A DNA stretch of 64,000 nucleotides from Macrobrachium rosenbergii (taxonomy: Eukaryota; Arthropoda; Malacostraca; Decapoda; Palaemonidae): contig NC_089783.1 of NCBI RefSeq assembly GCF_040412425.1, positions 40,711,625 through 40,775,624 of the forward strand. The letters run 5' to 3'. This document shows positions 37,448 to 50,791 of this stretch, one piece after another. Position 1 is the first letter of the stretch. Every line of letters begins with the position of its first letter. The position numbers and the translations under genes are program-made. Under the pieces are notes generated by a model, which saw only the letters and a program-made list of their open reading frames with translations, was not told the DNA's origin and ran no database searches.

Positions 37448-37805
37448 CAACCGGACCACGTGGCCCTGTTCTTCAGCCGGCTTTTTGAACTCTCCCACCT
37501 TAACCGACCACGTGGTCGCTATGGGAGCTGTAGGGGTGAAAATCACTTCCCCTCACGTGTTACTCTAATCTGGGCCTTATTAACACAAAGGAAACAAGAC
37601 TTCATTCTTTCAACAGGTGGCCCAAATGACCCTTCAGAAACTTCAAGAGAACTCGTCACAGGCCGGACTTCTGAGGCGTCGTTGCAGGAAGGGAAATTCC
37701 ATCTCGGCTGAAAAACACTTCTCAGAAATAGGTTCTGGGATCCCGAACCCCCGGTTTGGAGGCCTCATGGTTCGGCCATGTGGTATGTGGTGGTGGTGGT
37801 TAAAA
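37448..37805 (-). mobile_element. Short dispersed element C, copy 2
   Basis: Inverse copy of 27682-27995, with GGGATCCCGAACCC and GGAGGCCTCATG on the plus strand. It ends in a (GGT)n and A-rich stretch (37787-37830). Confidence 0.75.
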
Positions 37806-37830
37806 AAATTGTAATAAAAATTTTTTTTAA

Positions 37831-39940
37831 CAAGATAATAAAAACCAAGTGAATTTACCTCTCTATTTTATTTATTCCTCTTTTCTTTTACAAGTAGCCG
37901 CTCCCCCAGGCTTGGATCAGTTAATTCTCCGATAAAGTAGTAAATTAAATGATTTACAACTCTATTTCCGATAACTTCTATGACGTGAAGTTAAAAAACG
38001 ACCTGGTCAGGCTCTTATAGATACAAAGTTGACCACTAAATCATCTTCAAGAACCGTATTAGCACAATTTTTTTACGACACTTGTCTCGAGTATGAATAT
38101 ATCCATTTGCATATCGTTTAACGTGTTTAGATGAAATTGGAAGACTTAACTGGACTGGTAATCAAAATATTTAAAAGAATGCTCCATTCTATGTCATATA
38201 ATGGTAGGTGTGAATATTAAGGAGTTTACCAAAAGTGACAGATAGGTCATAGCTAAGTTTACTCTGGGTATTGAAAAGTGCAGTCCAGGAGGGAGCCTAG
38301 CGAACAACTATCTTATTTTATCCAGGAATGATGCCACGTACCGTAATACAATGCGAAGTTAGTAAAATTTTGTTACAGAAGTAATTATTGAGTACTACTA
38401 CAGAATATTTAAAATTACTTTAGTCGGCTCATGTTTGCTATAGCACAGAATTCGATGCAAAATAAAACTAGTCTAGAAATATATTTTCAGCTTATCTTAG
38501 TATCGTAAGGAAGGTAAATCCAATGTTGAATGAGAACAGCTACTGCGAGGATAGCTTAATTCGCTTAAAAATTATAAAGTTTCGTCTATCTGCTTATTTT
38601 GAAATAATGTTTTTTTCAAAATTTACTTCATATGAAGATGCATACTGTCTTTACTATACAAAATAGGACAATTATTTGTCGAGTTACTTTGCACAGTTGG
38701 ATATCTGAGAAACCTGAACCATAACCTAATCTATATTGCTGGTAAACGCTTTAATATTAACACCTACTATTGTATATAACAAGAGGCATCCTCTGAAATA
38801 TTTCAATTACCAATGACGTTAAGTTTTCACCAGTTCGTCAAACGACGTTAAACAATACGCAAAGGCAATACGTTCACTCTCGAGAAAAGTGACCTAAAAA
38901 ATTGTCCTAATGCAGTTCCTAAAAGTGAAAAGTTTAGCTCTCGGTACATAACAGACCCTGACCAAACCGTTTTTAACGTTCACGACTAACAATTCCTCAA
39001 AAATATGAGTGTCTTAACTGAAAAAATTTTTATTTTTTTCTGAATGAATTAACTGATCCAAGCCTAGATAATTTCTTATAACATTAGTTAAGCCAAGATT
39101 GAACACCTTCAAAACTCAAGAGGTGTATTTTACTTTTTCATAACATGAGATCAACAATGAACTTTGGATTAATGCATATAAAACAGAAAACTTGATCCAA
39201 GCCATAACAAATATGGATTTGCAAATTTACACGAAGACAATACAAGATCCACTAAAGGTGTTCATGAAGCTTCTGTAATATCAGAATCAATATTATATAT
39301 TGTGTTTTGAAAAAAATCCTTAACAGTGCTGTAGTTAACTGAAACTAATGATTCGCAGCCCACTATGAACTCTAAAACTGACTCATGCCCGCCTAGACTT
39401 TCTACTTAATATCTGAGTATAATCCGTTAAGTAAAAACATTAACTATAAAAGATTAAGACCAAAGAGTTAACATCAAGATTTATACTTCCTTCGACTTCT
39501 TTATTAAGGCCTCGTATCAAAACTATTTTTAATTCAGATCAGAAGAAAAATATTTTCCACCACGCATATTGAAAGCCGCTAGTATACTACTAGCAAAAAT
39601 GCTGTAAATTTAGCAGACACATTGACAATATACTACAGGAATCATAAATGTGGACTAAATAATGGTGTTTTGATGGTTATGTAAAATGTAGTGATAATAA
39701 AACCAGTGGATCGAGGACTCATTTTACTCACGTTTCCAGTCTTGACATGACCAGGTAAATGCAAAATAAACAGTGCGCACATGTAACCCTTTCCCTCCCA
39801 TGCCCGTTTAAAGATACAAAGGAAAATACTCGAAATACTCAAAAATACTAAACAAAAACTCAATACATTCTATGAGTAAGGAAAATCGTGAAGCCGAAAT
39901 CTGTACCATCCGACGATGAAGACTTTGATGTACAAAAAGA
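37831..39940. other. No recognised gene
   Basis: AT-rich sequence without recognisable features. Confidence 0.5.
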
Positions 39941-39942
39941 TC

Positions 39943-40428
39943 GGTGACCGGGAATAAAGTCACAAGAAAAAAAAAAAGTCACAATTTTGCCTAGGAAAAA
40001 AGTAGCAGGAAAAAAGCCAGGGAAAAATACATTAATTTATGGCGGCCGGTAATAAAGTCAAGGTTAAAAATTCACAATATTTCTTGGGGTCATTATTTTT
40101 ATGATTTTTACAGTCTTTTGTTCATGTTTTTACGGTAATCCCCAACGGCCTTGTACTAAACAGGCAGCAAAGGTGGATACATATAAAAAAAATCCCCAAC
40201 GGCCTAGTACTAACCACGCCACAAAGGCGGATACATACGGTTAAAAAAAAAATCCCCAACAGCCTTGTACTAAACAAGCCGCAAAGGTGGATACATGCAT
40301 AGTTTAAAAAAATCCCCAACGGCCTTGTATTAAACTCGCCACAAAGGTGGATACATACAGGGTCCAAACCCTTGGGGGTGTCTATCTAGGAAAGATTGTG
40401 ACTTTTTCCTGTGACTTTACCTGGATTC
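39943..40428 (+). mobile_element. 'GTCACAGG' element E, copy 1, with four internal units
   Basis: It starts GGTGACCGGGAATAAAGTCA, has A-rich GTCACAGGAAAAA motifs near its left end and the complement TTTTTCCTGTGACTTT near its right end, and ends CCTGGATTC. Inside, four 54-60 bp units (AATCCCCAACGGCCTTGTAC, GCCGCAAAGGTGGATACATA) stand in tandem from 40137 to 40370. No transposase is present. It is a non-autonomous element of unknown class. Confidence 0.85.
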
Positions 40429-40631
40429 AAAAGACCAACCTTTATATTCGACTTAAGATACTTATTTGGCAAACAAGACACCTAATTTAGAGTTGAAATT
40501 AAAAAAGTTAAACAGAACTGTTCAACTATCAACTAAATTTAACAAATTTAAGTTTGTACTTTTGTCATCTACTGTTCGATTCCCACACGGTTTCGAATGG
40601 GGTGTATGTGTGGGTGTATAAGTAGGGGTGT

Positions 40632-40632
40632 A

Positions 40633-40711
<79 letters not shown>

Positions 40712-40789
40712 AGTAGGTTCCAATTGTGATACGAGTAACTGAGTAAAACTTATCTATAGAATAATTAAAGTACAGGTCCGAGTAACTAA

Positions 40790-40850
<61 letters not shown>

Positions 40851-40921
40851 TCCAATTGCGATCTGAGAACTAATTTGTAAAACTAACATATAGAGCAATT
40901 AAAGTACAGGTCCGAGTAACT

Positions 40922-40964
<43 letters not shown>

Positions 40965-41036
40965 AGAGTAGGTTCAATTGCGATCTGAGAACTAATTTGT
41001 AAAACTAACAGTAATTAAAGTACAGGTCCGAGTAAC

Positions 41037-41122
<86 letters not shown>

Positions 41123-41198
41123 TCTAGGTTCCAATTGCGATCCGAGAACTTTGTAAAACTAACAGAGCAATTAAAGTACAGGTCCGAGTAACTAGTGA

Positions 41199-41281
<83 letters not shown>

Positions 41282-41364
41282 TAACTAGGTTCCAATTGCG
41301 ATCCGAGAACTAATTTGTAAAACTAACAGAGAGCAATTAATGTACAGGTCCGAGTAACTAGTGA

Positions 41365-41432
<68 letters not shown>
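40632..41432. repeat. Composite array of six (GA)n tracts and five 75-bp spacers
   Basis: (GA)n tracts of 45-80 bases alternate with spacers that share TAGGTTCCAATTGCGATC, GAGAACTAATTTGTAAAACT and AATTAAAGTACAGGTCCGAG. The spacers start near 40710, 40847, 40969, 41120 and 41278. The SLSLSL frames on the minus strand are not genes. Confidence 0.97.
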
Positions 41433-41701
41433 CGCAATTAAAGCCGAAAGTATGAAAATGAACCTGAACCTTAAAGAGAAATAATTTGTGGGGTGATTCC
41501 TCAGCATTCAACAAGCATGATGGATGCACAGTACCAAGTAAAGTTTAGGTAAGTTAACATCTTATAATACCAAGCATTGAAATACTACTCATGAATTTAA
41601 AATTTTGCTGAACTTAATGCAGAATACGAAGGAAAAGCAAAAGTCTTAGAAAACAGCATTTCTTTCTTTAACAACCACTGTTGTCATTGGTCTGACAATA
41701 A

Positions 41702-41731
41702 AAGTATATTGTTCGAACAAACAATATACTT
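41702..41731. other. Perfect 12-bp hairpin
   Basis: AAGTATATTGTT and AACAATATACTT enclose a 6-base loop, CGAACA. Confidence 0.6.
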
Positions 41732-42131
41732 GTAAAACTAATTTTTAATTTTATAATTCGCTTTGAAAACATTTCACATTAATCCTCTAGACAAATTCAC
41801 TGGAGTTAGTTTTATTACGAAAAATTACTTCAAAACGGGAAAAATAAATCCGCAAAATACGACAAAAACAGACCCTGAATAGTTTTTCCATTAACGTTTA
41901 GTATTTTCCTAGTTTTTTCTCAACAGTTTACCATACACTAAACACATTGTGATATAAAGCGGAATAACTAGATAAACATCTATTTTAACATTTATGTTCA
42001 AGATATACTTGATAAAAGAATCGTATCCTTAACCGACAAATTAACTATAGTCTCTCTTGTGTCAAAATTTACGGCAAGCTTTGTGTGCAACAATTCGGCT
42101 CGTAAACATATAAAATGTTACCGAAAGTCTG

Positions 42132-42325
42132 CCAATTAAATTTAACAATTAAAATAATCACTAGTATCCATTATAACCACTAGCATTACATTATACTACC
42201 TTTTAGATTTAACAATTAAAATAATCACTACGATTCATCATAATCACTAACATTACATTGCCTATTAAATTTAACAATTAAAATAATCACTACTATTCAT
42301 TTTAATCACTAACATTATATTATAC
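42132..42325 (+). repeat. Three tandem units of about 65 bp
   Basis: TTTAACAATTAAAATAATCA begins units at about 42141, 42208 and 42270. Each is followed by CACTA..AT and ATAACCACTAGCATTACATT-type blocks. Confidence 0.9.
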
Positions 42326-43148
42326 TGAACTTCAAGTTAACATTTTTTGTTACTTCATCATTTGAATCTCGTACAACTGCGGCACACAAGCTTTCAAAAC
42401 TTCGCAGTCGGTGAGACTTTATCTTGAAGCTTCCTCAAGCATTTGAAGTTGACTGCTTGCCTCCGCAAAATTCGATCCTTAGGGAAATAATATTCTTGGA
42501 CAGACGTTCCACTCTTCCTCCGTGATGGTAGTTGATTTTCTGGAAATGCAAATACAATTAGTCACCCTGTTTAAAACTTAAGGAAACATTTATATTGCTT
42601 TATAAAACAATTAAGATTGGCCAAGAGTTTTTTTTTTTTTGCTTAAAAGGTCAAAAAACCTTGGGACTGTTAAGAACGTTATATTACTCAATACAAATTT
42701 CGGAAGTTACGATTCATAAAAATCAAGAATATACAAAGAAAGTGGTATAACACTGAGTAATTCTTAACTAAATATAGATTTGATTACGGATTGTTGGCAA
42801 ATTGGAATAATTTCACAAATTTTAGTACAGAGGGGGTATCGCTTAGTCTCAAAAGTTCTGTAAAGGGGGAAGGCATTCAAGAGAAAGTTGGTATTTAGCG
42901 TTGCTTTGTACATTTGCCCAATGTAATCTACAGCCTTTTAATTAAAAGTACTCCTACATGAGAGAGGATGGTTTGTATATCCGCAGCACTTACATATAAA
43001 GTGGTTTTGTATTTCCGTACGTAAAAAACCAAATATCTAAAATACAGTTTCATTGATACCAGATGAGGAGAGAATAATCAAGGATTTTTATAATCTATGG
43101 CTGCCAACTTGTTAAATGCAGACGAAGATATTCCGAGATCTTTCAACA
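42326..43148. other. No recognised gene
   Basis: AT-rich sequence with short poly(T) runs. Confidence 0.5.
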
Positions 43149-43614
43149 GAATCCAGGTTAAAAAAAAAAAGTCACAAGAAAAAAGTCGCAGGAAAAAAGT
43201 TGCAGGAAAAAAGTCGCAGGAAAAAAGTCACAGGAAAAAAGTCGCAGGAAAAAAGTCACAGGAAAAAAAGTCAAATTAATCTATCCTAGATAGTGACCCA
43301 CAAGGGTTTTAACCCGGTATGTATCCATGTATCCACCTTTGCGGCATGTTTAGTACAAGACCGTTGGGGATTTTTTGTTTTTGTTTTAACTCGGTATGTA
43401 TCCACAACTGCGGCGTGTTTAGTACAAGGCCGCTGGGGATTACCGTAAAAAACAAACAAATGACTCAATATCAAAGATAATAATAATGACCAAGAAATAT
43501 TGTGAATTTTTCCCTGTGGCATTATTACCGGCCACCATAAATTGATACGACTTTTTCCCCTAACTTTTTTCCTAGCCAAATTTGTGACTTTTTCCTGTGA
43601 CTTTATTTCCGGCC
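43149..43614 (-). mobile_element. 'GTCACAGG' element E, copy 2, with two internal units
   Basis: Inverse orientation. The plus strand starts AATCCAGG, followed by an expanded (GTCGCAGGAAAAAA)n run of eight or nine units (43168-43272), and ends TTATTTCCGGCC. Two internal 60-bp units lie at about 43322-43442. The 60-codon KKSQEKS frame is made by the expanded run. Confidence 0.85.
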
Positions 43615-43972
43615 TCTTTCAATATTGTATCTGATATCAAGAATAAGCAGTTAAATAAGCACTCACCTCCTCTCAGAATCCCCTTTGGTGAAGCCTTCCA
43701 TCCATATTCTAATCGGTGGTTAGACCCCTTGAATAATCACTTAGGTTATTAAAACACGCTAGTCAGCCTCCTACCTCGGGAAATCGACATTACCGCTCAC
43801 CTGTTAAATAAAAGTATAATTACAGTGAAAATACATTTTTAAAAGATGTAACAATATTCCCTAAATTAATGAAATGCAGCTGTGCTCACAAATGGACTAC
43901 CATTATCAATCTCCAGAGTCTGCGTGCAAAGGTCAAAGAAGCATAACTCAAGTTTATGATCCATGACCAAAA

Positions 43973-44272
43973 TGAATCCAAGTAAAAAAACCACAGGAAG
44001 AAAGTCACGATCTTTCCTAGATAATAACCCTGAGGGTTTTAACCCGGTATGTATCCACCTATGTGGCGTGTTTAGTACAAGCCCGTTGGGGATTTTCGTA
44101 TAAACAAACAGAAGACTGTAAATATGAAAGATAATGACCCCCAAGAAATAGTGAATTTTTCCCCTGTGACTTTATTACCGGCCACCATAAATTAATGCAA
44201 CTCTTTCCCCGTTACTTTTTTCCTAGTCAAAATTGACTTTTTTTCCTGCGACTTTATACCGACCACCGACCA
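43973..44272 (-). mobile_element. 'GTCACAGG' element E, copy 3, with one internal unit
   Basis: Inverse orientation. A single internal unit (GTATCCACCTATGTGGCGTG and CCCGTTGGGGATTTTCG) lies at 44048-44097. Confidence 0.8.
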
Positions 44273-45264
44273 GAACACATGCATAACTTGGAAACGGGAT
44301 AACAAGGATTGGTCACTCTGCAAAATGTGTCATGCTAAAATGCTTGAAAAAGGTATTGTGAGCCAAAGGCCAACTATCTCGCTACAACAGGGAAACAATT
44401 TTAGGTTGAAAGGGCAAATCAGGGTATCGTGTCTAAACGTTTCTTTTTTTTTATTATTTTTTTTTAAACAATTATTTTAATCTCACGAAGTTTATCTAGT
44501 CTTATTTTTGGCTGACTATATGGCACTGCTGGGGTGGTAAGAGAGGGTATTGTGGCTATATGAGTTTACCGTGCAATCATCAACAATCGATACTGGGGTT
44601 TACAAAACGAGGACAATTACCTAGAAAGCTAATAGGCATTTTAAAACTGGACATTTTACGATAGGTATTTGAGAAGTGGATATTTAACAGTATCGGCAGA
44701 TTTCATATTTTAATTGTTTTAATATGAAAATATTCCAAAAATTTGTCCAGGGCGTCACCACTAAAAATTTTAGTGTCATATTAGCGGTGAACCTTCCTGT
44801 CATTACGCAGTTCTGCCAAGTAATGAGAGTGTTAAGTTTACAACATTTAGGAAGACTTGGTAAGCTTTTTATAACAAGATACACCCTGGATAGAAACTGA
44901 CAAAGTATTCACTTACATGATTTATCAAAGAGTATCTACAAATTCTCTTATCCATAATACGAGCTTATTATTCCCTAACTGGTGATTAATTACAAGAAAG
45001 TTAATTCACTTCATTGAAACTATCCTCGTATGGATATTGACACCGATCAAATGAATAACTCTTAAATGAAAGAAAATTTGCTAAAACATTGAAACCTGTG
45101 ATGCCCTACATACATTTGGTACTGAACTTCTGAGGTCTCGGTTTTCAATGTCAAAATCTGTGAATCTGCATTAAAAACGCATTCATACACTGAGCACTGG
45201 CACGTCTACAAATTCGCTGATTTACTCTTTAGCTTTCTGCAATTAATGCTTTGGGGTTATGGCA
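44273..45264. other. No recognised gene
   Basis: AT-rich sequence without recognisable features. Confidence 0.5.
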
Positions 45265-45514
45265 GCGGTGGCCGGTAATAAAGTTCTAGGAGAAAGTCAC
45301 AGGAAAAACAATCAATTTTGGCTAGGAAAAAAATGTCAATTTATGGTGACCGGTAATAAAGCCAGGGGAAAATTTCACATTATTTCTTGGTCATATGATA
45401 TTTACAGTCTTATGTTTATCCGGCAATCCCCAACGGGCTTAAAACCCTTGGGGGTCACTATCTAAAAAAGATTGTTGTGACTTTTTTCCTGTGACTTGTT
45501 TACCTGGATTCATG
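45265..45514 (+). mobile_element. 'GTCACAGG' element E, copy 4, internally deleted
   Basis: Both ends are present (GGTGGCCGGTAATAAAG and TTTACCTGGATTC), but the internal unit is reduced to AATCCCCAACGGGCTTAAAA, so most of a unit has been lost. Confidence 0.8.
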
Positions 45515-48500
45515 GCAACACAGTTAACCCCCACTACAGCCGCGGTGCTAGATCATGCAGTTATTATCGCCTAAATTTAATTAAATACGGAGCTCCTACG
45601 ATATTTACTACTTTCTAAAGGTTATCCGAGCATATATTTTTTACATATTAAACAACGTTGGGAAAAGTGCTATTAACCAAATACCTAACATCATAAAGCA
45701 AAGGGATTTCTATAGGGATATAGGGGCAGTCTGCGATTACTTATCCATACCACCTTTCCTCGGTTTTCAAATATAAATTGGTCAATTTTCATTACGCATC
45801 CTAAGCATGTAATTATTGTACCATAAATTTTTAACAAGTGAACACTGAATCACCGTTACTCCATTAACTCAATCCAGGATGTAATAAATGTAAATTGAAG
45901 GATTTTGGGGCTTTATAGTGTAATGAATTTAATTATGCGAAAGGCCAAAGGGATTCGCAAAATACTATCCTCGTCTCACTAAGGCGTGAAGATAATTAAG
46001 GGGAGGACTAAAGCGGGGATTTAACAAGCATAGGGTCAGTAACTTAGTCCTTCACACCTTTTACCAATAAATGCCAACGGCTTAGATCCAACACTTTAAA
46101 GCAGGAGGTTTAGGTTCGATTATTTTCTTTTTAATTTTACATACTTTATTTTGGTATATAAAATAGTCTTGGTTTAGCTAATACAGTATTACGTTACATC
46201 AAGGAGCATTATACACACAGCTACATGAAATAATCACTTTCAAGAATAAAAAAACTGTACTATAAACCAATATTACAAGGTTTACCCATCTAAAAGTATG
46301 ACATCAAAAACTTGAAACTATCCCACAATCTATAAAAAGAGTAAACCATAATTAGAAAAAAGATAGGCACACCATGATGGTTTTATCTGTTTGCACTTAC
46401 TATTTAATAAAAAAATTGAGATTGGGTAAAACATTAATATAAGCTAAAATAAATTCGATATAGCCTACCACTGGAATACATGAAAGTTTCACTCTAGCGT
46501 GAAACTAAAGTTTCTCAGCTAAAATATTTTGTAACTGTTAATCTTGAACTGACTTTTCTCTATTCAACTCAACAAACTTTCTCATACACACTTCGTTCGA
46601 TGATCTTTTGGCATACTGTAACTATTAGGTTTCATATAAACACAAAACCTGATCTACAAAAAGCGAATGCTCCTAAGGCAAATCAAGACCTTCACATTTA
46701 TTGGGCAACGAAAGGTATTAATATATACACTTTGATATGGCTAAACTAACCCTTGGGTGGAAAAACCGCGTAGTTTGTTATAACCTAGTTACAGGCGTAA
46801 GTGCTAACTAAAAAATGCAAAGAAAATCAAAATTATGTATACAATTCCGAGAGGGTACACAAAACAACGGAGTCCGGTAAACAGAATCACCAGACAGAAT
46901 GTCTGGATCTTACAATTTTGTTCATTTAGTACCGTCAAAATTGCGTAATAACATCAAACGATGGAACTTGCAAAATTTGTCATACTTGTTATCCAAAGCC
47001 TATTGTTATAAGCGTTGTAGTCTACTACAGACAGATTGTCCTTTCGACTCAATACGAGCGGAATAAACACACCCATGAGCTTAAAACTTTGTGGAAAACA
47101 CCATTCAAAGGTAACAAAACATATTTGAGCTAACATTAAAATAAGAAAAAGTCCTAAGAATAACACTTCTAACAAAGCCTTTTTGTGGCATACCTCCGCT
47201 CTTGCAAAAATGACCAGATTGCATTAGTTTCTGGTAAACAGTAACAATTTTGTACTTGGGGATGTGGTTGGCAGTGATCAGAACTTTGAAATGAAAAAAA
47301 TACATCAGTTGCTATGCAATCTGACATTGATTCTTGCATCCTAATTGATTTGCTGCACTAATGCATCAGTTTAATCAACGGATCTAGAAAACTGAGGAAT
47401 AAACATCAATTTGAAATGTAAATTTCCATACAAGATAAACTTATCCCATTTCCAAACGGTCAAATTTCCTTAAATCTTGTCACACACGGTAACTTGGATG
47501 ATAAACATGATATCCATAGGCAAATCTTGTCAACAGATATACTCATCAAAAGGTAAAAGGCAGAATGGAATCTTTACAAATTCTACTTTTATCTGGAGCA
47601 ATCACTTATGAGCCAGAGTGATAACTGGTAAAATGGGTAATCAATTTTTTACAACTATCATGTCACTACATTGAAATATCTGAATGCATTCTTTGTTGCT
47701 TCAGTCCAGCAACTCGAGTAGCGAGGGCTGATGCCAAGCCACCACTGACATGGTCTATTTTAAAAAAAATACAGCAGAAGTCGTGAGCTTCCTCTACACT
47801 TTAAAAATTATTTTCAAAATATCGTAAAAGTCAGGGGTGAGACATTGTTTTCGCATATACTTTTCGTTATCTTACGAGGGCGCATCGTTCCACTCATGGT
47901 CACGGAACGGTACCATATCTTACTCATAAAAAAGTGTCTTAGGATTAGATCAGTACTTCTTACCCTGGCATAGATCCTTGTACGAATTCAAGTACAAAAC
48001 TGTAAAACTGTTTTTTTTAAGGTATCTAGGTAAATAACATTTGGTCTCTTACATACTTGAATAACCAATGTTCACCATATTACCCACGATCCTGTCCAGA
48101 CCCTGCTTAATTGATCGGGAAGACATTTTGGCTGTTAATACTAGAGCCCTTTAAGGGCCGGATAAAACAATGCACTTTAAGCACACGTTAAATTTTTTAA
48201 GTGTATCATTGACTACTCAACGCACAGCAGAATTTGTGACAACGGAAGCAAAAATCATGAACAAAATACATATGGATAATGTAGAACTACGGCATTAAAG
48301 CTGCTGCCTTTTAGAATTTGAGAAAAATAACATGATTAATATAGTACAGATGTATACTGCCAAAAACACTTGGGAATTTAAAAAATTCACAAAATGAGCC
48401 TATATGCGACCAAACCTACTGGGGAAAACCTTCGAATACACTGCACCCAAACAAACTGACAAGGAAATGAAGCCCGCACCAGGGACCAGGTGATGTTCAG

Positions 48501-49060
48501 TAAAAGACGCGCCAAAAATAATCGTGGATGACGATGAACGTAACTTGAAAAACGCATTCTGATCCATGCTCGCACAGTTCGACATGCCTGCGTATATACC
48601 TGTATACACCACCTACCCCGTCAGTTGAAGAAATCTCCACTGAACGTAAAGATAAAGGGGACAAATTGTATATAATTCCGTACATACGAATTAACACCAG
48701 CACCTTTAATCAAAATCCCAACGCGGGACCACACGGCGATTACGGTATCATTGTGTTACCTTATTTTTCACCTTTTGCGGCGAGTATGTCGCTAATGAAA
48801 CATGCCCACGAGTTGGGTGGGCATGTCGTGAATCTCTAAATGTAAAGTTGTACAAGAAAGTAATTTTATAAGACTCCTCACAGGTGAATTCCTACCTTAC
48901 AGATGAAATGATCATCAATAAATTTAATTTAGTTCAAAGGAGGGCGAGAACGTTTGACAAATGACAAGTATTTCAAACTTTTCACGAGAATTCCTAAGCC
49001 TTTACCTTGCACCTGAAAATCTGATTTTGAAAAACAAAAACCTGAATCCACGGTTACTCA
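45515..49060. other. No recognised gene
   Basis: AT-rich sequence. A more CpG-containing patch at 48400-48760 has three overlapping minus-strand frames of 60-70 codons (for example MSNCASMDQNAFFKLR starting near 48590), but no domain was recognised and no splice or promoter context settles a frame. Confidence 0.4.
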
Positions 49061-49067
49061 GTACTGA

Positions 49068-49240
49068 CACAGTTGTACAGTCGGGGAAATTTGTTTTATC
49101 CCTTGAGTTCACGATACACTGTAAATGGCAACGCCGCTTTTGTTTATGTAGTTAAGTAGTAATACTATTAACTGATTGGTGAAGACGTCTCCTTACCAGT
49201 TAACATATTTACTTACTTTATTTCACAAAAACTAAAATAC
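49068..49240 (+). repeat. Dispersed repeat F, copy 1
   Basis: It shares GTTGTACAGTC, AAATGGCAACGCCGCTTTTG, TTTATGTAGT and ATTGGTG.AGACGT.TCCTT with the complement of 53560-53760. A frame-disrupting stop follows TTTATGTAGTTAAG here. Confidence 0.75.
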
Positions 49241-49635
49241 GTAGTTAAAAAAATGTGTGAACAATCTGCAACGTGAAAAATGGGTTTATAAGTTTTTTCT
49301 CAGGATTATATAAAACGCTTTAGAGAAGGGAAATTACGTAGAGTGATATCATTATGCAGTGTCGTTTGGCTCCTGAGACTGACACAGGAGACGGAGGTGG
49401 ATGGAAGGTGAAAGGTTGGAAGAAGGTAGAAGTTGTTCCGAGGGAAGGAAGGGACGGCGAACTGCCTAATCAAACCATGCATAGCTTCTTTAACGATTTT
49501 GCTTATAAGTCCAAAATCTTTAGAAGCTACTGCGGAATTTCCATTTCATCAACTGATACTGTCGCTACAGTGACAAAAAAAATATCGATGCAATTACTAC
49601 AAAATCGCATTCATTGTCCACAACCCATTTTTTCA

Positions 49636-49640
<5 letters not shown>

Positions 49641-49704
<64 letters not shown>
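49641..49704. repeat. (GA)n microsatellite
   Basis: About 32 GA units. The RERERE tail of the frame at 49354-49734 is due to it. Confidence 0.98.
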
Positions 49705-49706
<2 letters not shown>

Positions 49707-49948
49707 GATATCATGTAATCACACAAATATCTAGCGAATGTAATTGCTTCTTAATGACATCAAATAAATTTATTTTGCTCATTTACTTAAATGTGGCCAG
49801 CATTCTTTTATGATATTAATGAGTGAACAGCCAAGCCATGCCATTGCTCTTTCCTTATTACTCTCTTGGAGGCTTCGAGAACCACTGTCAGGCAGCCTCT
49901 ATCAAGGGAGGAACACCGAAAATATATAGCTTGATAATTATCGTTTAG

Positions 49949-50302
<354 letters not shown>

Positions 50303-50707
50303 TATATAATTCCACTTATAGCTTCATTCAGCGATGTTGACCACGCGTTTATTGTGAAATATGCACGATATTAATATACATTAAAATATTGCTCTCTGCT
50401 ATGCTATTCTTCTACTTCAAACACCCGTGCAGAGGGACCTTGGGTGGATGGATTCCACTTAAACTATTAAGATTGGTTGTAGATGAATGACACTCTTCTC
50501 AATTAACAGAATCCAGATCCAAGTTCTTATGATATGAACCTATGAAATCATGGGAGGTCACATTCCACTTTTGGTCTGATGGTTGGCTGCACCATCAATG
50601 ACTCTTGGCTCTGAGACGCAAATATTAGCTTTAATAGCAATTAGCCTATGCTTCAATTACTTGGTGCTGGTCATTGATCCCTTAGAGACACGCCAACATA
50701 TAAATGA

Positions 50708-50708
<1 letters not shown>
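50303..50708. other. No recognised gene
   Basis: Unique-looking sequence between two AT tracts. Confidence 0.5.

Positions 50709-50785
<77 letters not shown>
50709..50785. repeat. (AT)n microsatellite
   Basis: About 38 AT units. Confidence 0.98.

Positions 50786-50791
<6 letters not shown>

Noticed and set aside
40570..40610. TTCGATTCCCAC resembling a tRNA T-arm
   Set aside because: No acceptor stem, D-arm or anticodon arm can be drawn around it. GGTTCGATTAT at about 46112 fails in the same way.
40569..41529. Long SLSLSLSL frames on the minus strand
   Set aside because: They are translations of (GA)n tracts and the 75-bp spacers between them.
43097..43279. 60-codon Lys-rich frame with KSQEKSRRKK repeats, possible nuclear protein
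   Set aside because: It arises from the expanded GTCGCAGGAAAAAA end motif of element E copy 2.
49354..49734. 126-codon plus-strand frame
   Set aside because: Its last third is the RERERE product of (GA)n, and the first part has no recognised domain or splice context.
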